Shown: positions 14,774 through 20,483 of the stretch, piece after piece
Numbering within the stretch: position 1 is the first letter of the stretch
How the letters are laid out: every line of letters starts with the position of its first letter
From: Pseudomonadota bacterium
Lineage (GTDB): Bacteria > Pseudomonadota > Gammaproteobacteria > Arenicellales > Arenicellaceae
NCBI GenBank assembly: GCA_018660405.1
Contig: JABJKL010000064.1
Coordinates: 1 to 20,483, forward strand
Direction: 5' to 3'
DNA: 20,483 bases
The notes under the pieces: model-generated
Told to the model about the DNA's origin: nothing
What the model saw: the letters and a program-made list of their open reading frames with translations, nothing else
Databases searched by the model: none
Position numbers and translations under genes: made by a program

Positions 14774-17458
14774 ATGTATCTTCCTCGAAAACAACTTTTT
14801 AACCGCTCGCTGTTCGAAGAGCATCTGCTCGAGAACTCCCCAGAAATACGGGTTTACAAAAGTGCCCTGGAGCACGGTAAGGCATTTCTGAAGGATCATC
14901 ACCTCAAGGGTGGCTCAGCGGTAGATCTGGCCTCTAACCACGCATGGCTGGTCGATGAATTACTGCAATTTGCCTGGCAACAGCACCGACACCTGCTGCC
15001 AGAGCGCACAAACATATCTTTAATAGCAGTCGGTGGGTATGGGCGAAATGAATTGCATCCTTACTCTGACATCGATCTATTAATCCTGCTCAACGGCAAT
15101 CAGTACAAGCTGGCGCAGAATTTTGTCGAAACGATTGTGCGCTTTCTGTGGGATATTGGGATGGAAGTAGGTCAAAGTGTTCGTTCAATAGCGGATTGTG
15201 TAAAAGAGGCCAAGCAAGATGTGACCGTTATGACCAACTTGCTTGAGGCTCGTGCTTTGGTAGATGAAGATCGTCTGCTTGAAAAACTTGATGACAAATT
15301 ACGCGGTGGTCGTGTTTGGCCGCCTGAGAAATTTTTTGATGCCAAGATGGAAGAACAAAAACGCCGACACGCACGTTACAATGAAACCGCCTACAATCTT
15401 GAACCAAACTTGAAGGAAGGCCCTGGTGGCTTGCGCGACTTGCACATGATCGGCTGGGTTTTTAATCGCTGCTACGGAATCCGAAGCTTTGCTGAAATGA
15501 CCGAACAAGGGTTTATCAGTGAAGATGAGTATCGCACCTTGATTCGATCCCGCAACGTTCTCTGGAAGATGCGCAATGGGTTGCACTTTTTAAACGGTCG
15601 GCGCGAGGATCGTCTGCTATTCGATTATCAACGTGCGCTGGCTGAAGAATATGGGTACGTCGACGATAAAACACGTCTGGCGGTCGAACAGCTGATGCAG
15701 CGATACTACCGCACGGTTAAGGAAATCAGCTTCCAAAATGGTTTATTGCTCGAACTTTATCGGGTGACTTCGCTCAAAGAAAAGCACAAACAACCCCGTA
15801 TAACCAAACTTAATCGTCGCTTTCAAATCACTAATGGTTCACTCGAGGTCTGCCAAAAGAACGTGTTCAAAAAGACACCTTTTGCTTTGCTTGAGGTGTT
15901 CCATCTTATGCAGCAGCATCCAGAAATCAAGGATATTAGCCCAGACACAGCGCGTTTGATTCGTGCAAATCTGGGTGAAATTAACCGCAACTTTCGCAAA
16001 GATATCACTAACCGAAGCCTGTTCATGGAGATTATTCGTCATAAGGATGGACAGACGCATGCCATGCGACGAATGAACCAATATGGTGTTCTGGGTGCTT
16101 ATATTCCGGCTTTTGGCATTATTGTGGGCCAGATGCAGCATGATCTATTCCATGTCTACACGGTAGATGCACACACACTAATGGTATTTCGGAACCTGCG
16201 GCGCTTCGCACTGGGGCAAGATGCTGATGAGTTACCGCTAGCGGTACGCATTATGAAATCACTGGTAAAACCTGAACGGCTATTTATCGGGGCGTTATTT
16301 CATGATATTGCCAAAGGCCGCGGTGGCGATCATTCCGAGCTGGGTGTGCATGATGTTCTTGAGTTTTGTGCAAACCACGGTTTAAGCGAATACGACAGCA
16401 AGCTCTCTGCGTGGTTGGTTCGGAATCACTTGCTTATGTCATTCATCGCCCAACGCCGGGACATTAGCGACCCTGAAGTGATTAAGGAGTTTGCCGAAAC
16501 GATGGGAGACCAGGAACATCTCGATAATTTATATCTTCTGACTCTCGCTGATATACGAGGTACCAGTCCACAGGTTTGGAACGCCTGGAAAGGGCAACTA
16601 TTACTCGACCTGTATCGTAGTACAACACGGGCACTACGCTCGGGTGTTGGCGAGCCCATTGAACTCGAGAAACGAGTCGAATCTGCCAAAGAAAGTGCGC
16701 TTGAATATATTGACCAGAAAACCATTCTGCCAGAAACGATTAAACTATTTTGGGGCAGTATGCATGGCGACTACTTTACCCGCTACTCACCGGAGTATCT
16801 TGCCTGGCATGTACAAGTGATCGCACAACAATCCGTATTGAATATGCCGGTCATCGCGGTTCGTCATCACGATCAGCTCGAAACCAATATATTTTTAGTC
16901 TACGCACCTGATACTCAGGACTTATTAGTCAATGTTAGTGGTGGCTTCGAGCGGTGTAATCTAAATATCGTGGACGCCCGCTTGCACAGCAGCACTAGCG
17001 GGTTTGCTTTGCATTCGTTTGTTGCACTTGCAGAAGACACTAAGAATACTGCCGGAGAGCAATACCTTAAACGCATACAAGCCCGCTTGCGCGAAGCGAT
17101 CATAAATCCCGAATCCAGTGCCTCGGCAGCACGACCAGCATCAAGAACACTAAAACAATTCCTTATAGAGCCTGTCGTTGCTTTCTCACAAAGTAATTCT
17201 GATTACACTACGATGGAAGTCATTGCTCGAGACCAACCAGGCTTATTGCGTAAAGTTGCGGTTTGTCTGCGCGACCATAAAATCGCGATGATTAATGCCA
17301 GAATCGCCACTTTTGGAGAACGTGCCGAAGATGTTTTTTTTATTACCAATCTCGAAGGATATCCGATCAAAGATAGTGAACGACTGGATAAGCTTGCCAC
17401 CGCAATATGTGCGGATTTAAAACGTAAAACGCGTGCGCCTCGTACTCCTTCAAAGTGA
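14774..17458 (+). CDS. glnD: Bifunctional uridylyltransferase/uridylyl-removing enzyme GlnD
   Basis: GlnD senses glutamine and adds UMP to, or removes it from, PII proteins, which sets glutamine synthetase activity and NtrC signalling. In order: a nucleotidyltransferase domain with VGGYGRNELHPYSDIDLLIL (G87-G88, D99 and D101), the LEPNLKEGPGGLRDLH linker, an HD hydrolase domain with LFHDIAKGRGGDHSELG (near residue 510), and two ACT domains (about 717-790 and 812-890), the second beginning TTMEVIARDQPGLLRKVA. Length is 894 (E. coli 890), so it looks intact. No good ribosome site is seen before the ATG, 14 bp after map; translational coupling is possible. An 11-bp inverted repeat spans its stop codon. 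Confidence 0.97.
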   Translation: MYLPRKQLFNRSLFEEHLLENSPEIRVYKSALEHGKAFLKDHHLKGGSAVDLASNHAWLVDELLQFAWQQHRHLLPERTNISLIAVGGYGRNELHPYSDIDLLILLNGNQYKLAQNFVETIVRFLWDIGMEVGQSVRSIADCVKEAKQDVTVMTNLLEARALVDEDRLLEKLDDKLRGGRVWPPEKFFDAKMEEQKRRHARYNETAYNLEPNLKEGPGGLRDLHMIGWVFNRCYGIRSFAEMTEQGFISEDEYRTLIRSRNVLWKMRNGLHFLNGRREDRLLFDYQRALAEEYGYVDDKTRLAVEQLMQRYYRTVKEISFQNGLLLELYRVTSLKEKHKQPRITKLNRRFQITNGSLEVCQKNVFKKTPFALLEVFHLMQQHPEIKDISPDTARLIRANLGEINRNFRKDITNRSLFMEIIRHKDGQTHAMRRMNQYGVLGAYIPAFGIIVGQMQHDLFHVYTVDAHTLMVFRNLRRFALGQDADELPLAVRIMKSLVKPERLFIGALFHDIAKGRGGDHSELGVHDVLEFCANHGLSEYDSKLSAWLVRNHLLMSFIAQRRDISDPEVIKEFAETMGDQEHLDNLYLLTLADIRGTSPQVWNAWKGQLLLDLYRSTTRALRSGVGEPIELEKRVESAKESALEYIDQKTILPETIKLFWGSMHGDYFTRYSPEYLAWHVQVIAQQSVLNMPVIAVRHHDQLETNIFLVYAPDTQDLLVNVSGGFERCNLNIVDARLHSSTSGFALHSFVALAEDTKNTAGEQYLKRIQARLREAIINPESSASAARPASRTLKQFLIEPVVAFSQSNSDYTTMEVIARDQPGLLRKVAVCLRDHKIAMINARIATFGERAEDVFFITNLEGYPIKDSERLDKLATAICADLKRKTRAPRTPSK

Positions 17459-17472
17459 TGCTGAAGGAGTAC
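17442..17472 (+). other. Inverted repeat spanning the glnD stop codon
   Basis: GTACTCCTTCA (17442-17452) and TGAAGGAGTAC (17462-17472) are perfect 11-bp arms around a 9-nt loop that contains the glnD TGA. No T-run follows, so it is not a classical terminator. In mRNA it could slow exonucleases or weaken transcription between glnD and dapD. The downstream arm contains AAGGAG, a Shine-Dalgarno-like sequence, but no start codon with a meaningful frame follows at the right distance. Confidence 0.55.
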
Positions 17473-17542
17473 TAGCAGCATAAGGACAATTAAAGGATAA
17501 TTCCATCGAAACGCGCTTTACCCTGCTATTTTTAGGAAAACC

Positions 17543-18364
17543 ATGTCAGATATTATTTCAATTATCGAAGACGCCTTTGAAAATCGAGCCTCTATTTCCC
17601 CCACCACGGTTGATCCAAATGTTCGTGCAGCCGTTGAACAAGCTATCGATCAACTGGACCGTGGAGAAGCTCGGGTTGCCGAAAAAATCGATGGCGATTG
17701 GGTCGTTCATCAGTGGTTAAAGAAGGCCGTACTTCTATCGTTTGGAATTCGCGACAACCAGCTCATGCCCGGAGGTCAGACCAATTATTTTGACAAGGTC
17801 TCCAGCAAGTTTAGTGATTATGACAATGGTCGCTTTAAATCTGATGGCTTTCGAGTTGTGCCCCCTGCGATGGCCCGTAAAGGAGCCTATATCGCCCCGG
17901 GTGTGGTGCTGATGCCCTGTTATGTCAATATCGGTGCCTACGTTGATTCTGGCACCATGGTCGATACCTGGGCGACCGTTGGCTCGTGTGCACAAATTGG
18001 TAAAAATGTTCATCTGTCGGGAGGAGTAGGCATCGGCGGTGTACTCGAACCCATTCAGGCTGGGCCAGTCATCATCGAAGATAACTGCTTTATCGGCGCG
18101 CGTAGCGAAGTGGTTGAAGGTGTCGTCATTGAAGAAGGCGCGGTACTCTCCATGGGTGTGTTTCTGGGGCAAAGTACGCGAATACTGGACCGCGAAAGCG
18201 GTAACGTCAGTTATGGACGGGTGCCCGCAGGAGCCGTTGTAGTGCCTGGTTCCATGCCCGCCAAAGATGGTTCTCATAGCCTCTACTGCGCAGTAATTGT
18301 TAAACGCGTAGACGCCCAAACTCGTGCAAAAACCGCGCTGAATGATTTGCTACGGATTGATTAA
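17543..18364 (+). CDS. dapD: Tetrahydrodipicolinate N-succinyltransferase DapD
   Basis: DapD succinylates tetrahydrodipicolinate in the succinylase branch of lysine and meso-diaminopimelate synthesis. The 273-residue product (E. coli 274) has the N-terminal helical domain, then a left-handed beta-helix: GAYIAPGVVLMPCYVNIGAY, NVHLSGGVGIGGVLEP, NCFIGARSEVVEG and SMGVFLGQSTRILDR. The C-terminal VPAGAVVVPGSMPAKDGSHS is also typical. An AGGA ribosome site lies about 7 nt before the ATG. It is separated from glnD by 84 bp holding the inverted repeat, and from dapE by 26 bp. Confidence 0.97.
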   Translation: MSDIISIIEDAFENRASISPTTVDPNVRAAVEQAIDQLDRGEARVAEKIDGDWVVHQWLKKAVLLSFGIRDNQLMPGGQTNYFDKVSSKFSDYDNGRFKSDGFRVVPPAMARKGAYIAPGVVLMPCYVNIGAYVDSGTMVDTWATVGSCAQIGKNVHLSGGVGIGGVLEPIQAGPVIIEDNCFIGARSEVVEGVVIEEGAVLSMGVFLGQSTRILDRESGNVSYGRVPAGAVVVPGSMPAKDGSHSLYCAVIVKRVDAQTRAKTALNDLLRID

Positions 18365-18390
18365 CCCTTTCATCTGATTAAGCATCTGAA

Positions 18391-19524
18391 ATGGACGATT
18401 CCACTTTAGCGCTAACCAGGGAACTCATCGAGTGCAGCTCGGTAACGCCCGCAGATGGTGGTTGCCAGGAATTGCTGGCAAGCCGACTGGAAGCTATCGG
18501 CTTCACCTGTGAGCGCCTTAAATTTGGTGACGTTAGCAACCTGTGGGCACGTCGCGGTGAAACTCATCCACTACTCGCTTTTGCCGGACATACCGATGTT
18601 GTACCACCGGGTAATCTTTCGGATTGGACATCGAACCCTTTCAAGGCAGTTGTTCGCGACGGCATCCTGTACGGTCGGGGCGCAGCCGACATGAAATCTT
18701 CGATCGCAGCTTTTATCACGAGTATCGAATCTTTTGTCTGTGATCATCCTGAGCACAATGGTTCGATTGCTCTGTTAATTACCTCAGACGAAGAAGGCCC
18801 AGCCACACAAGGAACCGTCAAGGTCATGGAAACGTTGGCCGAACGTGACGAAATCATCGACTATTGCATTGTGGGTGAGCCCACTTCGATAACCACGCTG
18901 GGCGACACCATCAAAGTCGGCCGTCGTGGCTCCTTTGAGGCAAGCCTCGAAGTGTTTGGAACCCAGGGGCATATCGCCTATCCGCATTTGGCGGATAACC
19001 CTATTCACAAATTGGGTGACTTAATCAAGGCGCTCACTTCGATGCAATGGGATGCCGGCAACGAGCACTTTCCACCCACATCGCTACAGATATCAAACAT
19101 CAACAGTGGCACTGGGGCTACAAACGTTATTCCTGGATCGGCGCGTATCAACTTTAATTTACGCTATTCGACCGAAACTAACGTACAGCAAATAGAAACA
19201 ACCGTTACCCGAATTCTCGATTCGCTCAATATTCAGTATCAAATAAACTGGACGCATTCTGGTGCGCCTTTTTTGACTGATAAAGGCGCACTACTCGAAG
19301 CCACCTGCTCGGCAATAAAATCAGAATTGGGAATCGATGCTGAGCTATCTACCTCAGGAGGCACTTCTGATGGCCGCTTCATAGCGCCAACCGGCACAGA
19401 AGTCATTGAGCTTGGCCCACTAAACGCCAGCATACATAAAGTCGACGAGTGTGTTGACGCCACCACACCAGCGCAATTATCAGTTTTATACTCTACTATT
19501 ATGCGGAACCTGTTGTGCGCCTGA
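18391..19524 (+). CDS. dapE: Succinyl-diaminopimelate desuccinylase DapE
   Basis: DapE hydrolyses N-succinyl-L,L-diaminopimelate two steps after DapD, in the same pathway. It is a dizinc M20 peptidase. The ligands and base are all visible: H67 and D69 in FAGHTDVVPPG, D100 in GRGAADMKSS, E134 (base) and E135 in TSDEEGPA, E163 in VGEPT, and H349 near the C-terminus. The residue numbers equal those of the Haemophilus influenzae enzyme. Length is 377, normal for the family. The ribosome site is weak, but the 26-bp gap after dapD supports co-transcription. Confidence 0.97.
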   Translation: MDDSTLALTRELIECSSVTPADGGCQELLASRLEAIGFTCERLKFGDVSNLWARRGETHPLLAFAGHTDVVPPGNLSDWTSNPFKAVVRDGILYGRGAADMKSSIAAFITSIESFVCDHPEHNGSIALLITSDEEGPATQGTVKVMETLAERDEIIDYCIVGEPTSITTLGDTIKVGRRGSFEASLEVFGTQGHIAYPHLADNPIHKLGDLIKALTSMQWDAGNEHFPPTSLQISNINSGTGATNVIPGSARINFNLRYSTETNVQQIETTVTRILDSLNIQYQINWTHSGAPFLTDKGALLEATCSAIKSELGIDAELSTSGGTSDGRFIAPTGTEVIELGPLNASIHKVDECVDATTPAQLSVLYSTIMRNLLCA

Positions 19525-19583
19525 AGTGCATCGGATCACACGAGCATCGGTAAAACCTAAAGCCAACCGGTTTAGCTTCCCTC

Positions 19584-20012
19584 TCAGTTATCCTCATCGT
19601 GGTCGTCCACATCTAATTGACCCGATAAACGCCGTCGAATATGCGACCACGACATTCCCGCACCGAGTACCAGTGAAATAAACACAATACCCACCCAGGT
19701 AAGAATTTGCGAGTCTCCGCTCTCTAACCAACCGACGTCGAACGCCCACCACACCAGCGCCGCAACCAGCGCAACGGCTAATGTTGTGCCAACCATGCCT
19801 AATGAACGAACCGTTGCTCTGAGATAGATTACCCAGCCAATGAGTAACAACAGTGCGGATACCGCCATTACTGGCGTAATAGCGGAATAGTTAGGTAGCG
19901 CATCTGATAACCAGTGATAAAGCGAATATTCCGTGGGGTTATAAGTGAGTCCCACCAGCAGAAAAGCGAACAACCATCGCCAGAAAAAATTAATTATAGA
20001 GAATTTAGTCAT
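19584..20012 (-). CDS. Small four-helix membrane protein, possibly DUF6524 family
   Basis: The 142-residue protein has four likely membrane helices: about residues 8-24 (FFWRWLFAFLLVGL), 45-66, 72-92 and 103-122. It ends with a short basic stretch (HIRRRLSGQL) and an acidic tail (DVDDHDEDN). The N-terminal YNPTEYSLYHW motif after helix 1 resembles what I recall of the DUF6524 family of small proteobacterial membrane proteins, but I could not check this. No catalytic residues are evident and I assign no function. The start has GGATAAG just upstream of ATG. It is convergent with dapE (59 bp apart) and 185 bp downstream of purL, so probably not in an operon with either. Confidence 0.75.
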   Translation of the reverse strand: MTKFSIINFFWRWLFAFLLVGLTYNPTEYSLYHWLSDALPNYSAITPVMAVSALLLLIGWVIYLRATVRSLGMVGTTLAVALVAALVWWAFDVGWLESGDSQILTWVGIVFISLVLGAGMSWSHIRRRLSGQLDVDDHDEDN

Positions 20013-20061
20013 TTTCTTATCCGAGTTTCTATGCCAACGTTATTTATTACAAACGAGGTAA

Positions 20062-20084
20062 GTGTAGTGCCCTATACTAGTTGC
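20062..20084. repeat. Copy 2 of a dispersed 23-bp motif
   Basis: The plus strand reads GTGTAGTG, C, CCT, AT, ACTAGTTGC, 20 of 23 identical to the copy at 9297-9319 and in the same orientation. It lies about 50 bp upstream of the minus-strand membrane protein gene that starts at 20012. The decamer GCACTACACT read on the minus strand is also found near 3250, upstream of skp. I do not recognise the motif. Confidence 0.45.
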
Positions 20085-20197
20085 ACCGTAACTCAGATAT
20101 TACCTGTAATTGATGAAAATTAGCGTACATTTTTAATGAAATATGGCGAACCAAGATTCGCACAAAGGTGCTGTTTAGTTGCCGTTCAGGTGTAATT

Positions 20198-20483
20198 TTA
20201 ATCCAACCACTGTCGCGCATTTCTGAACAATCGCATCCATGGCCCATCCTCGCCCCACGCTGGATCACGCCATGAATTACTTACCGCACGAAACACCCGT
20301 TCAGGGTGCGGCATCATAATCGTTACCCGACCGTCTTCATTACAAACGCCGGTAACGCCGCCCACCGAGCCATTCGGATTATAGGGGTAGACGTCGGTAG
20401 GGCAGCCCTGATTATCGACAAAACGCAAGGCCACTGTCGACTGATCTAATTCATCATTACTGTACACCGCTCTACCTTCACCA
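20198..20483 (-). CDS. purL: Phosphoribosylformylglycinamidine synthase PurL, C-terminal end (partial)
   Basis: PurL makes formylglycinamidine ribonucleotide from FGAR, glutamine and ATP in purine synthesis. Only the last ~95 residues are in the window; the gene runs off the right edge, and the frame is open through GEGRAVYSND at the boundary. The visible part is the end of the C-terminal glutamine amidotransferase domain: VALRFVDNQG, YPYNPNGSVGGVTGVCNEDG and MMPHPERVFRAVSNSW, where the His and Glu of PHPERV complete the Cys-His-Glu triad. The final block WGEDGPWMRLFRNARQWLD matches the E. coli protein closely. This is the long single-chain type found in gammaproteobacteria. The TAA stop is at 20198-20200. 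Confidence 0.96.
   Translation of the reverse strand, partial: GEGRAVYSNDELDQSTVALRFVDNQGCPTDVYPYNPNGSVGGVTGVCNEDGRVTIMMPHPERVFRAVSNSWRDPAWGEDGPWMRLFRNARQWLD

Noticed and set aside
19557..19575. Bidirectional terminator between dapE and the membrane protein gene
   Set aside because: The dyad CTAAA-g-CC/GG-TTTAG has a bulge, only 7 pairs and no T-run on either side.
20146..20161. Terminator downstream of purL (GCGAA/TTCGC)
   Set aside because: Only five pairs with a 6-nt loop and no uninterrupted T-run; too weak to call.

Overview
The window is about 20.5 kb of core chromosome from a Gram-negative bacterium, almost certainly a gammaproteobacterium. The evidence is the conserved cluster rpsB-tsf-pyrH-frr-uppS-dxr-cdsA-rseP-bamA-skp-(lpxD)-fabZ-lpxA-lpxB, the neighbouring map-glnD-dapD-dapE genes, a long gammaproteobacterial-type PurL, and proteins that align easily with their E. 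coli counterparts. Base composition is moderate and even. I see no insertion sequence, prophage, tRNA, rRNA or CRISPR array.

Layout. Positions 6-13693 are a long minus-strand run. In transcription order it holds rpsB, tsf, pyrH, frr, uppS, cdsA, dxr, rseP, bamA, skp, fabZ, lpxA and lpxB. The first four make and recycle the translation machinery and UMP. The next four make undecaprenyl diphosphate, CDP-diacylglycerol and MEP (isoprenoid precursor), and carry out the sigma-E cleavage step. The rest build the outer membrane: BamA and Skp handle beta-barrel proteins, and FabZ, LpxA and LpxB work on hydroxyacyl-ACP and lipid A. A 298-bp divergent region (13694-13991) carries a good rpsB promoter with an extended -10 and a GC-rich discriminator, plus a leader hairpin. 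Rightward from it run map, glnD, dapD and dapE (13992-19524). The right end is minus strand again: an unassigned four-helix membrane protein (19584-20012) and the 3' end of purL (20198 to the window edge).

Departures from the textbook cluster. (1) lpxD is absent from its usual place between skp and fabZ; only 250 bp with an inverted repeat and a doubtful 48-codon ORF is there. (2) The conserved N-terminal motif of LpxB is encoded, but no ATG, GTG or TTG lies upstream of it in frame. (3) Ribosomal protein S2 carries an extra ~155-residue tail ending in a Lys/Ala/Pro-rich histone-H1-like repeat domain. (4) The rpsB stop codon runs directly into an 11-bp tandem repeat. (5) LpxA has Ile at the acyl-chain ruler position. 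(6) A 23-bp motif occurs twice, and part of it a third time, always upstream of minus-strand genes. I see no clearly new multi-gene system; the interest is in these modifications of essential housekeeping genes.
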